From: Sanguinoderma infundibulare
Taxonomy: Eukaryota > Basidiomycota > Agaricomycetes > Polyporales > Polyporaceae
DNA: 15,595 nucleotides
Assembly: GCA_032821775.1 (NCBI GenBank)
Contig: JAVLRN010000079.1
Location: 1-15,595, forward strand
Reading direction: 5' to 3'
Below are positions 1 to 11,689 of the stretch, piece after piece; within the stretch, counting starts at the first letter, position 1, and every line of letters starts with the position of its first letter. Under the pieces are notes generated by a model, which was not told the DNA's origin, made no database searches, and saw only the letters and a list, made by a program, of their open reading frames with translations. The position numbers and the translations under genes are program-made.

Positions 1-661
1 TATAATGCCTTATTATAATGTATTAAAGGAAGGTTATTCATCAGTAGGGTATAAACACACAGAAGATACTAAAAATTTATTGTCTGAATTGGCTAAAAAT
101 AGAATTCACTCTGATAAAACTAAATCTTTAATAGCAAGAGCTTTAGTTGGTGAAAACAATCCTTTTTATAATAGAAACCATTCAATGGAAACTAAAATAA
201 GAATTATTGAAGCTAAGTCAGCTTACCCTGTTTATGTTTATAATTCCTTTAAGGAGTTATTAGTTATTTTCCCTTCAGTTAAAACATTAGCTAATTATAT
301 TAAATCAAACCATCCTACACTGGTTCATGATATCAAAGAAGGAACATTGTTTAGAGGAGAGTGGTATCTTAGAAATATACCTTTCAATATAAATGATATA
401 CCTTCAATAACTAATTGAACATCAGATGAGTGCAGTAAATTAATATTAGAAATGAATAATAATAAAAATATTAAAAAGGCAGTATTTGTTTATGATACTA
501 ATAGAAATTTTATTTGTAAATACGATGGTGTAACAAGAGCTCAAAAAGCTCTTAATATAAATCATTCTACAATAAGAAGATGTGCAACTGTAGGAGGTAC
601 ACTTAATGGGTATATTTTTAGCTATGAAAGATTAATTTAAGAATAATAATTTTTATTTTTG
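1..661 (+). mobile_element. 3' part of a cox1 group I intron (5' end outside window)
   Basis: The sequence from the window edge to the cox1 exon near 662 is intronic, because it holds a homing endonuclease ORF and is followed directly by cox1 coding sequence. The 3' splice site is uncertain. G661 fits the rule that group I introns end in G, but a site a few bases downstream cannot be excluded. No P7-type core pair is visible between the ORF stop at 640 and the exon, so the catalytic core must lie upstream of the window, with the ORF in a peripheral 3' loop. The group I assignment is inferred from the ORF type and from the neighbouring introns. Confidence 0.7.
2..640 (+). CDS. GIY-YIG homing endonuclease, C-terminal part (intron-encoded, 5' partial)
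   Basis: This is the C-terminal 210 or so residues of an intron-encoded GIY-YIG endonuclease that would cut intronless cox1 alleles and spread its intron. The catalytic domain lies upstream of the window. What remains starts with the YNVLKEGYSSVGYKHTE stretch that normally ends the GIY-YIG domain. NUMOD3-like DNA-binding repeats follow (KHTEDTKNLLSELAKNR, NPFYNRNHSMETKIRI), then a linker, then a NUMOD1-like helix-turn-helix unit (VFVYDTNRNFICKYDG to about STIRRC). The standard code would stop at TGA 416-418. With TGA read as Trp the frame runs on to TAA 638-640 and joins the NUMOD1 part to the rest, which supports code 4. The frame is open to the left edge, so the ATG at 5 is probably internal. 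The ORF stops only about 21 nt before the cox1 exon. Confidence 0.85.
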
Positions 662-711
662 TTACAGGTGTTGTATTAGCTAATGCTTCAATGGATATAG
701 CCCTTCATGAT
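662..711 (+). CDS. cox1: cox1 internal exon, TGVVLANASMDIALHD
   Basis: This short exon encodes TGVVLANASMDIALHD, a universally conserved stretch of cytochrome c oxidase subunit I just before the [10 protein letters not shown] helix. Residues T (664) to D (709-711) are in the frame that later exons require. The 3' boundary is firm: GAT ends in T at 711, and the next exon resumes with ACA at 1792, giving HD-TYYVV across the junction, with a G at 1791 as the last intron base. The 5' boundary is uncertain by a few bases, and the start given assumes that the upstream intron ends at G661. The exon is only about 50 nt long. Confidence 0.85.
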
Positions 712-3225
<2,514 letters not shown>

Positions 3226-3268
3226 TAACTTAACATTCTTCCCTCAACACTTCTTAGGTTTATCTGGT
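3226..3268 (+). CDS. cox1: cox1 micro-exon, NLTFFPQHFLGLSG
   Basis: This 43-nt exon supplies the last base of the split Val codon and then NLTFFPQHFLGLSG, invariant cox1 sequence immediately before MPRRIPDY. The upstream intron ends in G3225. The downstream intron starts after GGT 3266-3268, whose terminal T satisfies the group I 5' splice rule. The next exon begins exactly with ATG CCT at 4561. The exon is flanked on both sides by GIY-YIG-bearing introns. Confidence 0.92.
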
Positions 3269-4845
<1,577 letters not shown>

Positions 4846-5884
4846 TAAAAAAATACTTGTGATGAAACCCTTAATATTATTAAATTGTAATTTAATTATG
4901 AAAGTAATACAGACAATTATAGTAAATAATTTAATTATGTTTAAAATTTAACTAAAAAAAGATTTTGGTTTCATTAAGGGTAATATTAATATTGTAGCTT
5001 CATCACCTTAGAAAAACCATCTATTGGTTTTGTAAGTGGTGCTTTAGAATTACTGCAATTGAATTTCAAATTAAATTTAGTTATGATTTACTTAGTATTT
5101 ATTTTAATTCAAGTTTTTACTATGAAACTGTTAATGGTAAAAAAAATATTAAATTCAATTTTTTTTGGAATTTCCATTAGGGGCGTCACATTTTTTTTTA
5201 TTATAAACAAACTTTACGGTTAGTCTAGGTATTATGGTTAATACTTGGTTTTACATGGTATTTTGTATTATTAATAGGTCTTTGTGCTTCCGCTTATAGT
5301 ATTTATGGTAGTATTCTCTTGTTGAGATAATCTCTTCGCAAGAAAAATCAATATCTACTATCCCCATCCTTTATATTTTATTGTGTATAGGCTGTGATTA
5401 AGATATTATTCTGTATGACCTATTTTATATTATAAATTTTATATTATAAATTTTATATTTATATTTTAAAAATAAATAGTATTATTAGAATTGTAAAATT
5501 CTTTGGGTTTTCATCTAGGTGAATTTGCTCCAACAGTACTTGTCTTAATAGATTTTAATATTATCGCTTATGATTTTATTATTCAAATTAAACTTAATCT
5601 TAGTCTTAAGTAATAATTGAATATCAATTAATGATTCATTGTTATTTAGTCTTTTTAGGTTAATAAAAATAATTCTTTTTAAATCAATATCTTAATGATA
5701 TTTGCTATTAGATAACATTATCCTCTTTTAATAGAGTCCTATTATCTATTAATAAAACTTTTTCCTTATTTAAAACCAATATATTCAGTTTAAATAATTT
5801 ATAAAATTTCACGAAAAGAAAATAAAATTGTTACTAAAATTCATTGAATAAAAATGAATTTAAATTAAATAAAATAAATAAATT
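4846..5884 (+). other. cox1-nad4 spacer with degenerate coding relics
   Basis: About 1 kb without an intact recognisable gene. Short open stretches look protein-like but do not match a family I can name. From about 4999 to 5166 one frame reads LRKTIYWFCKWCFRITAIEF and on to FYYETVNGKKNIKFNFFWNF. From about 5280 a stretch open under code 4 contains SCWDNLFARKINIYYPHP. From 5495 to 5613 a short frame contains LGFHLGEFAPTVLVLIDFN. They lie in different frames with stops between them. They may be remnants of an accessory ORF, or chance. An 8-bp inverted repeat, ATGAAACC (4862-4869) with GGTTTCAT (4967-4974), follows the cox1 stop. Confidence 0.5.
5423..5459. repeat. 14-nt AT tandem repeat, about 2.6 copies
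   Basis: The unit TTTTATATTATAAA occurs at 5423-5436 and 5437-5450, followed by the partial copy TTTTATATT. It is a low-complexity AT array typical of fungal mitochondrial spacers. Confidence 0.8.
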
Positions 5885-6509
5885 ATGCTTATATCATTAT
5901 TACTTGTACCTTTAATCGGGTCTCTGTTATTATTATTCATTCCTGAAAACAATCCTAAAAATGAAGGGAGAATGAAAGTAATAGCTTTATCAACATCTTT
6001 AATCAATCTATTCATTTCTATATTATTATGGATTCAATTTGATTCAAATATAAGTGGATATCAATTTATATTAGAATTTAATGAGTTAAGTTTTTGTCAT
6101 TTTAATATAGGAATAGATGGAATATCATTATATTATGTATTATTAACTACATTTATAACACCTATTGCATTATTATCAAATTATAAAAATATTTATCAAA
6201 ATGTTAAATACTTTTTAATTTCATTTTTAATTTTAGAAACATTACAAATTGCATTATTTGTTGTATTAGATTTATTCTTATTCTAATCTTTTTTGAAAGT
6301 GTTTTACCTATATTATTTATCATAATTATAGTATATGGTTCAGGTGTAAATAGAATAAGAAGTGCTTTATTATTCTTTTTATATACTTTAGCTGGATCTT
6401 TATTTATGTTATTAGCTATATTACAAATTTATAGTTATGTAGGTTCTACAGATTTCCAATTTATATCATTAAATGAAATAAGTTTAGAAAGTCAAAAAAT
6501 ATTGTGGTT
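5885..6509 (+). CDS. nad4: nad4 exon 1 (NADH dehydrogenase subunit 4), one frame break
   Basis: This exon encodes the N-terminal part of ND4, a membrane antiporter-like subunit of respiratory complex I. It starts with MLISLLLVPLIGSLLLLFIP and contains the conserved GIDGISLYYVLLTTFITPIA region. After VLDLFLF the frame hits TAA at 6284-6286. One base upstream or downstream restores the expected YIFFESVLPILFIIII motif, since TA plus a missing base plus ATC gives Tyr-Ile. The following sequence, SGVNRIRSALLFFLYTLAGS, is clearly ND4. The exon ends near 6509 after KILW plus two bases of Leu. A 3' splice shift of 2 nt (6511) is also possible. The break is a single missing base, and because conservation continues on both sides it is most likely an error rather than gene decay. 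Confidence 0.9.
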
Positions 6510-7257
6510 GTCACTCTACTTCAGCAATAAAGACATGACCAACAGATTAATTCATTCAAGTAATAGCACTTTAAATACTGGGAGAGAATGTAAAAGTTTA
6601 GTAGTTTATTCGTCTCCCACTTCTATGGGCTCTACCTTAAATTATAAAGGTTTTACGTCAAAACTTAGAGGAATGTGTCAAATTCCAGTTCATTTACATT
6701 CTATTATATTGGGAGTTCTTTTGTCAGATGGTTGGTTATATAAAAATAAATCTGGTAAAACTTTATTGGCCTTAAAACAAACTAATTTTGAATATCTTTG
6801 GCTAGTTTATACTAAACTATCTCATTACTGTAGATCACTACCTACAATAACTAAAACATATCTTAACGGTAAAATTTTTACCTGTTTCATGTTTGCTACT
6901 AGAGTTTATCCTTGTTTTACCGAATGGTATAATATGTTTTACCAAGAAGGGAAAAAAGTAGTGCCTTTAGATTTATATAATATGTTAACTTATGAAGCAT
7001 TAGCCCATTGGATTATGGGAGATGGTACTAAAGTTAACAAAGGTCTGACTCTCCAAACTCAATCATTTACTATTCAAGAGTGTGTATTTATTATAAGTAT
7101 ATTAATACATAAATTTAACTTAAAATGTAGTATACATATGCAAAGAAATAAACCTACTATTTATATTTCAAGTAAATCTATGGAAAAACTTAGACCTTTA
7201 ATATTACCATATATGTGTAGTAGTATGATGTATAAAATAGGTGTAGACTCCAAATAA
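6510..7257 (+). CDS. LAGLIDADG homing endonuclease, LAGLIDADG_2 type (nad4 intron ORF)
   Basis: This intron ORF is continuous in frame with nad4 exon 1 and ends at TAA 7255-7257, giving about 248 intron-encoded residues. The first motif is HLHSIILGVLLSDGWLY (about 6691-6740). The second is YEALAHWIMGDGTKVNKG (about 6991-7044). Both have the acidic residue (SDG, GDG) needed for metal-dependent DNA cleavage. The pattern SDGWL to YLWLVYTKLSHYC to VPLDLYNMLTYEALAHWIMGDGT to LRPLILPYM is typical of the LAGLIDADG_2 subfamily seen in rRNA and nad introns. It differs from the cox1-type LAGLIDADG_1 protein at 712-1494. The residues between the exon and about residue 60 are poorly conserved linker. Confidence 0.88.
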
Positions 7258-7599
7258 ATTTAAAGAACAATGATTTTATTACTATGAATTATTTCTGAGT
7301 GGCAAACTCGAGAGACCTCTTAAAGTGAGAATAAGTAATTACTTTAAGAATATCGTCGAACTAAGTCAATGACTGGAAACTATCATTGTAAAAGCGTAGA
7401 GGCCAAACGCCACATGATCATCTAAGTAACAATAAAATTGTTATATGAGATTAGAAGAAATGGTCCGGTTCACCGGTGACGGATTTTAGTTTAACACCTA
7501 AATAAGATATGAATACCATGTCCTCAGGACAGTATACAATTGTATTCATATTGAGAAGATAAGCCAGCTGTATCTGAAATGATAGAAGGCCTAACCCTG
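6510..7599 (+). mobile_element. nad4 group I intron with LAGLIDADG ORF
   Basis: This is a 1090-nt intron. The preferred boundaries (after TT 6508-6509, ending G7599) restore W-L-A-FFLAFAVKTP. The alternative (6512-7601) restores W-L-S-FF and equally obeys the T/G rule. After the ORF, a P7-like pair is seen: AGAGGCCAAAC (about 7397-7407) with AAGAAATGGTCC (about 7455-7466). These occupy the places of the canonical AGACTA and TAGTCC strands, with compensating changes (GGCCA with TGGTC, one wobble pair). Confidence 0.82.
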
Positions 7600-8512
7600 A
7601 GCATTTTTCTTAGCTTTTGCAGTAAAAACACCATTATGGCCTTTAACAGGTTGGTTATATAGAGCTCATGCTGATAGTCCTTTAGCTGGATCTATTTTAT
7701 TAGCTGGAACTATATTAAAATTCTCTACTTATGGGTTTTTAAGAGTTCTAATTTAACTTATTGCCTGATGCTTCTCACTACTTTGGTCCTTTAATTCAAA
7801 CTATTGCTGTAGTTACTTTAATTTATTCTTCTTTAGCTACTATAGTCCAACAGGATACTAAATCTTTAATTGCTTACTCAAGTATTGCTCATATGAGTGT
7901 TGTTACTCTTGGTTTATTTTCTAATTGTATTCAAGGTATTGAAGGTGCTATTTTATTATCTTTAGCACATGGTTTTGTTTCCCCAGCATTATTTATTTGT
8001 GTAGGTGGTATTATCTATGAAAGAACAGGAACTAGAATTATTCACTATATGAGAGGTCTGGTAACTTATATGCCTGTATTCACTATTCTATTCTTTATAT
8101 TTACTTTAGCTAATACTGGTATACCTTTATCTTTAAATTTCCTGGGTGAACAATTATCTTTAATTGGTATTTGGAATCATAGCCCTATTATAGCAGCTTT
8201 AGGAGCTACTGGAATTGTATTATCTGCTTGTTATTCTATTTATCTTTATAATAGATATCTTACGGATTATATTCTCCTCACTTAAAACCAGTACAAGATA
8301 TTACTAGATTGGAATTTAATTTACTAATAGCTTTATTAATACCTACTATATTATTAGGTATTTTCCCTAATGTTATATTAGATTCTTTACATTTATCAGT
8401 AAGTTCTTTATTATACAATATTTCTATTACCCCCTTAATATTAAAAATAGATCATAATACGATCTTAGATTCTAAATTTAAAAATAAAGTTAGTTGAACT
8501 CTAGATTTTTAA
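7600..8512 (+). CDS. nad4: nad4 exon 2, two frame breaks
   Basis: This is the C-terminal two-thirds of ND4. It begins with AFFLAFAVKTPLWPLTGWLY, then RAHADSPLAGSILLAGTILK, the hallmark ND4 helix with a conserved Lys in the proton path. An extra T at about 7754 shifts the frame in LRVLI-NLLPDASHYFGP. The next part runs through IQTIAVVTLIYSSLATIVQQ and the DTKSLIAYSSIAHMS region. A T is missing after 8258: CTTACGG should read as Ser-Tyr-Gly, giving YNRYSYGLYSPHLKP. The frame then continues through LEFNLLIALLIPTILLGIFP. TGA 8495-8497 is read as Trp and the stop is TAA 8510-8512. The corrected length over both exons is about 512 residues, normal to slightly long for ND4. The final 25 or so residues are not conserved. 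Confidence 0.9.
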
Positions 8513-8903
8513 GTACATCTAATAAAAATAATGATAATAATGATAATATCTATGATACTAAATATTATATCTTTCTTTTCCTTGTTATTTTAACAACTGT
8601 GATCATGCAATATTTTATTCCACTTAAAACAATGTTATATTACCATTTAATATTAATTTTAATATATATAATATATCTAATATTAGATTTAATTATATTA
8701 CTATTATTCGTTTCAAAAAAAATTACTCTTCCCTCATACCTCCCTATTTATATTCATAAACTATTTGAATATAAGTATATATAGCATCATTAGATGATGA
8801 TGTTAAACGATTATTTTTAGATAATGATTTTAAAAAACTTTTTGCTTATATAATCGGATTACTATTTGGAATATTATTATATTTATATTTATATTTAATG
8901 TAA
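8494..8903 (+). CDS. hypothetical small membrane protein, probably with one frame break
   Basis: The frame opens at TTG 8494, overlapping the nad4 end, and stops at TAG 8782-8784. It shifts by one base into a frame that stays open to TAA 8901-8903. The joined product has a polar Asn/Asp-rich start (NKNNDNNDN), two or three closely spaced hydrophobic helices (IFLFLVILTTVIMQYF, then LILILIYIIYLILDLIILLL), a loop with LPSYLPIYIHKLFEYKYI, an acidic patch (SLDDDVKRLFLDNDFKK) and a final helix (FAYIIGLLFGILLYLYLYL). The start codon is uncertain, and an ATG near 8605 is an alternative. I do not recognise a family. The helix, basic loop, helix layout resembles the minus-strand ORFs at 13127-13526 and 14965-15275. 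Confidence 0.5.
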
Positions 8904-9581
8904 TAATTTATTATTCTTAATATAAGAAATTGATTAATTTGATATTTCGATAGTATAAATTTTACCCCCCATTATAAATTTATATAAGATAGGTATACTT
9001 ATAAATTCCATAGAAAGTCATCATATATAAATCACGTAACTTTAATTACTCTCACCAAAAAATACCCAATTTTTATTCATAGAAAAATTATTATATTAAT
9101 TTATTTGCTTCTTTCTCCAATATTTTATAAAACTATTTATTAACATTTATATATCAAGCCCTTTATTTAAAAGAATCTACTACAATTCAATTAATTTTCT
9201 AGCCTCTTCTAATTTTTAAAAAATAAGGATTCAATAAACTAAAATACTAAAATAAAAATTATAATTATCTTGTTATTTTTATAAGAATTATCTGGAATTA
9301 AAGATAATAGTTATTAATTTTTAGAAAAAACAAGAAGTGAAAATAATTAATTTGGATTCAAACAATTAAAATCATAACGTGAAATATATTGTAGAGAAAA
9401 GAAAAATTCAACAAATAACATCTTCATTTTACAATTTAAATAAATAGTTAAAAAAATGGTGGGGAGAAGTTATGTATTATTAGACATAAATGAAATACTT
9501 AAATAACCACTAAAAAATAAAGTCTGATAAAATATAATTGTAAAAGAGTATTTATTTTTAAAATAAAAAAAAATTATTAAA
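8904..9581 (+). other. nad4-tRNA spacer, no gene seen
   Basis: About 680 nt of AT-rich sequence between the hypothetical ORF and tRNA-Ala. I see no convincing ORF, tRNA or rRNA. It contains a C6 run near 8965-8970, the short inverted repeat ATTATCTT (about 9261) with AAGATAAT (about 9302), and a G-rich string TGGTGGGGAGAAG near 9457-9469. Confidence 0.6.
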
Positions 9582-9653
9582 GGGGATATCCGATAATTGG
9601 TAATCGATTGTAGTTGCATTACAAGCATGATAGTTCAAGTCTATCTCTCTCCA
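9582..9653 (+). tRNA. trnA: tRNA-Ala (UGC)
   Basis: The acceptor GGGGATA pairs with TCTCTCC with one mismatch. The D-stem is CGAT/ATCG, the anticodon stem TTGTA/TACAA has loop GTTGCAT (anticodon TGC), and the T-stem GATAG/CTATC has loop TTCAAGT. The discriminator is A. Confidence 0.93.
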
Positions 9654-9703
9654 TATAAACTATAATAAAATTTAATAGTTAAATATAAAACTAATAATAG
9701 TTA

Positions 9704-9775
9704 GCTTCAGTTGCTTAATGGTAAAAGCGTTAATTTGAAGCATTAAAGAAGTGAGTTCAATTCTCTCCTGAGGCA
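9704..9775 (+). tRNA. trnF: tRNA-Phe (GAA)
   Basis: The acceptor is GCTTCAG/CTGAGGC and the D-stem GCTT/AAGC. The anticodon stem TTAAT/ATTAA has loop TTGAAGC (anticodon GAA). The T-stem GTGAG/CTCTC has one T-T mismatch and loop TTCAATT. The discriminator is A. Confidence 0.94.
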
Positions 9776-9814
9776 CTATATCTTTTTTTAATTAAATTTT
9801 ATAAAAATAAGTTA

Positions 9815-9887
9815 GCCAAAATAGTTTAAATGGTTAAAACGGATCCCTTGTAAGAATCTAATACTGGTTCAATTCCTGTTTTTGGCT
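9815..9887 (+). tRNA. trnT: tRNA-Thr (UGU)
   Basis: The acceptor is GCCAAAA/TTTTGGC and the D-stem GTTT/AAAC. The anticodon loop CTTGTAA gives anticodon TGT, with one C-A mismatch in the stem. The T-loop is TTCAATT on ACTGG/CCTGT. The discriminator is T. The next tRNA starts 2 nt downstream. Confidence 0.92.
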
Positions 9888-9889
9888 TA

Positions 9890-9963
9890 TGAGTTGTAGT
9901 TTAATTTGGGAAAACACCATTTTTTGGTGGTGGCTTATATCAGTTCGAATCTGGTCAACTCAG
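9890..9963 (+). tRNA. trnQ: tRNA-Gln (UUG)
   Basis: The acceptor is TGAGTTG/CAACTCA, the D-stem GTTT/AAAC, and the T-stem ATCAG/CTGGT with loop TTCGAAT. The best anticodon arm is CCATT/GGTGG (two G-T pairs) with loop TTTTGGT, anticodon TTG. A less regular alternative fold (CACC/GGTG, all-T anticodon) would give Lys, but a proper tRNA-Lys lies just downstream. Confidence 0.85.
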
Positions 9964-9968
9964 TATGT

Positions 9969-9989
9969 ATTCATTCTACGAGAATGAAT
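9969..9989. repeat. perfect 9-bp hairpin between tRNA-Gln and tRNA-Lys
   Basis: ATTCATTCT (9969-9977) is the exact reverse complement of AGAATGAAT (9981-9989), with loop ACG. It starts 6 nt after tRNA-Gln and may affect processing or be a mobile palindrome. Confidence 0.75.
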
Positions 9990-10029
9990 CAATTTATTTC
10001 CTAAGAGAAAACAAAAATAAATTTTATTA

Positions 10030-10102
10030 GGAAACAGAACTCGATTGGTTGAGTGTCTCCCTTTTAAGGAGAATGGTCTTGGTTCGATCCCAAGTGTTTT
10101 CA
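10030..10102 (+). tRNA. trnK: tRNA-Lys (UUU)
   Basis: The acceptor is GGAAACA/TGTTTTC and the D-stem ACTC/GAGT. The perfect anticodon stem TCTCC/GGAGA has loop CTTTTAA (anticodon TTT). The T-stem CTTGG/CCAAG has loop TTCGATC. The discriminator is A. Confidence 0.95.
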
Positions 10103-10189
10103 TCCTATAAAAACTATTAAAATAATAACTTTATTTAAATAGTAAACATAAATTAATTATTTGTTTTATTTTATAAGATTTTTTTTTTG

Positions 10190-10272
10190 GGGCAGGTGAT
10201 CCGATTGGTAATGGTGGTTTTCTGTAAAAAAATTGGTTTATACCGTAAAAGGTTCGATTCCTTTACTGCTCA
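10190..10272 (+). tRNA. trnY: tRNA-Tyr (GUA)
   Basis: The anticodon stem GTTTT/AAAAT has loop CTGTAAA (anticodon GTA). A long variable region with a short GGT/ACC stem is present, as expected for a class II tRNA. The T-stem AAAGG/CCTTT has loop TTCGATT. The acceptor GGGCAGG/ACTGCTC pairs at six of seven positions. The D-stem is weak. Confidence 0.88.
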
Positions 10273-10300
10273 ATTTAAAAAAATTATTTTTTTCATTATT

Positions 10301-10374
10301 AAGACTGTAGCATAATAGGTTAATGCAATTCGCTCATAATGGATCTTATAAGGGTTCAATTCCCTTCGGTCTTA
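10301..10374 (+). tRNA. trnM: tRNA-Met (CAU), first copy
   Basis: The acceptor is AAGACTG/CGGTCTT, starting with an A-T pair. The D-stem is GCAT/ATGC. The anticodon stem ATTCG/TGGAT has loop CTCATAA (anticodon CAT, A37). The T-stem is AAGGG/CCCTT. Initiator or elongator identity cannot be settled by eye. Confidence 0.92.
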
Positions 10375-10452
10375 TTTCATTATATGTTTTATTTAAAATA
10401 ATATAATATTTTTTTTTACTTCTTTTTAGTGTATCAGTATATTTTCTTTAAA

Positions 10453-10539
10453 GGGCATTTGGTCGAGTCTGGTTTATGGCGCTTATCTTGAAAATAAGAA
10501 CTTCTGAAAAAGTCGTGAGTTCGAATCTCACAGTGCCCG
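10453..10539 (+). tRNA. trnS: tRNA-Ser (UGA)
   Basis: This is a class II tRNA. The acceptor is GGGCATT/AGTGCCC and the D-stem GTC/GGC. The anticodon stem CTTAT/ATAAG has loop CTTGAAA (anticodon TGA). There is a long variable arm. The T-stem GTGAG/CTCAC has loop TTCGAAT. The discriminator is G. Confidence 0.94.
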
Positions 10540-10621
10540 ATCAAATCAAATAATTAATTAATAATTACTTATTATTAAAATAACAATAACATTTTACTTT
10601 TTATAAAAAATAAGTAAAAGA

Positions 10622-10694
10622 GGTAATATTAGTTTAATTGGCAAAATAACGTCTTGTGGCGACGCTGTTCAGAGTTCAAGTCTCTGATTTTACC
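10622..10694 (+). tRNA. trnH: tRNA-His (GUG) with encoded G-1
   Basis: The anticodon loop TTGTGGC on CGTC/GACG gives anticodon GTG. The T-stem CAGAG/CTCTG has loop TTCAAGT. The acceptor is best read as GTAATAT/ATTTTAC, with G10622 opposite C10694 as the extra G(-1):C73 pair that marks tRNA-His. The D-stem GTTT/AAAT includes one wobble pair. Confidence 0.9.
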
Positions 10695-10698
10695 CTTT

Positions 10699-10728
10699 AA
10701 ATTTGTCTATTATATCATAGATAAATTT
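10699..10728. repeat. 12-bp hairpin after tRNA-His
   Basis: AAATTTGTCTAT (10699-10710) pairs with ATAGATAAATTT (10717-10728) through one G-T wobble, with loop TATATC. It lies 4 nt after tRNA-His and is a candidate transcript-end or processing structure. Confidence 0.7.
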
Positions 10729-11085
10729 ATTTTTATTAAATTTCTATTTAAAAGAGAGTTAGGATAATTAAACCTGGGATTAAATTATTTAATTTAGTAA
10801 GGTTATAAGTATAATTAATTATAATAGATATCTTAAGGTATGGTATAAATAAAGAAGTTTTCTTTTTCAAAAAACAGTAAATTTACATACAAATTATCAG
10901 TATCAGTTCTAACACTTTAGTTTGTTTATTTTTTAATTTAATGTGTAATATGATGACCTATATATACTTATGAATTTTTATAGTAAATTCAGTTCTTACA
11001 AAAATATTCTTATAATTATCTAACCGCCTATCTAACCTCTTCCCCTATCTAAAATTTAGATTTTTTTTAATTTTAAAAAATTAAA
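10729..11085 (+). other. spacer between tRNA-His and second tRNA-Met, no gene seen
   Basis: About 360 nt of AT-rich sequence. I see no ORF or convincing RNA gene. A G-containing stretch at about 10754-10810 (GAGTTAGGATAATTAAACC and on) stands out from the AT background but does not fold into a tRNA by eye. Confidence 0.5.
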
Positions 11086-11158
11086 GCTGATATAGTTTAA
11101 CTGGTTAAAACCTATCATTCATGACGATAAGATAAAAGTTCAACCCTTTTTATCGGCT
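11086..11158 (+). tRNA. trnM: tRNA-Met (CAU), second copy
   Basis: The acceptor is GCTGATA/TATCGGC and the D-stem GTTT/AAAC. The anticodon stem TATCA/CGATA has one A-C mismatch, with loop TTCATGA (anticodon CAT, G37). The T-stem AAAAG/CTTTT has loop TTCAACC. It differs clearly from the first CAU tRNA, so the pair may be initiator and elongator. A C34-modified Ile tRNA is a remoter option. Confidence 0.9.
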
Positions 11159-11160
11159 TC

Positions 11161-11454
11161 CTAAAAAAAAAATAAATAAATAAATTTTACAATATAAAGA
11201 CATACACTAAATAAATATTCAGACAATTTATAAACTATTCTTACCTTTTCTAGATTAAATTTTGGTAATATTTTTGTTAACCTTATCGGATTTGAACCAT
11301 TATTTGAAGTATTTTTCAAGTTTTCCATATTTAAAGGAGCTAACATATATTTAAAAGTAAATGAAGTTGTATAGAAGGTGGAAAGGTTATAAAAAAAAAA
11401 TAAAATTTTCTTTAAAGCTTCTAACCTTTTTCTAATTGTTAATTTACCATTCAT
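11161..11454 (-). CDS. hypothetical protein, 97 codons
   Basis: This minus-strand ORF lies between tRNA-Met and atp6. It starts at an ATG in a basic segment (MNGKLTIRKRLEALKKI), continues through PLNMENLKNTSNNGSNPIRL and ILPKFNLEKVRIVYKLSEYL, and ends in a hydrophobic run (SVCLYIVKFIYLFFF) before its stop at the 3' end of the tRNA region. The predicted pI is high. I recognise no family. In such AT-rich DNA a 97-codon ORF may occur by chance. Its mixed composition and its orientation, which matches the other accessory ORFs, leave it as a possible gene only. Confidence 0.35.
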   Translation of the reverse strand: MNGKLTIRKRLEALKKILFFFYNLSTFYTTSFTFKYMLAPLNMENLKNTSNNGSNPIRLTKILPKFNLEKVRIVYKLSEYLFSVCLYIVKFIYLFFF

Positions 11455-11485
11455 TAAAAAATTAAAAATTTAAAAAATTAAAAAT
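11454..11485. repeat. 16-nt tandem duplication
   Basis: TTAAAAAATTAAAAAT is present twice in direct succession (11454-11469 and 11470-11485). It is a low-complexity AT repeat upstream of atp6. Confidence 0.8.
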
Positions 11486-11689
11486 TTATTACGGAAAAAA
11501 AATATTTTGTTATTTATTTAACATAAAAGTATCTTTCCATTAAATCTTTTCTTAGTAAAGTTTAATCTTTTTATAAAGTATTATAATAATTAACTTAATA
11601 ATTATACTATAAACATATTATATTTATAATTATCTACTTTATTTTAAAAAAAAATATTCAAACAAAAAAATGATAAACAAATACAAATT

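Noticed and set aside
7590..7604. Group II intron ending in nad4
   Set aside because: There is no GTGYG-type 5' end and no domain V hairpin. The T/G boundary rule and the P7 pair indicate group I.
8769..8777. ATATAAGTA, a match to the yeast mitochondrial promoter (another, TTATAAGTA, at 10803-10811)
   Set aside because: Such 9-mers are expected several times by chance in this base composition, one lies inside an ORF, and this motif is not established for basidiomycetes.
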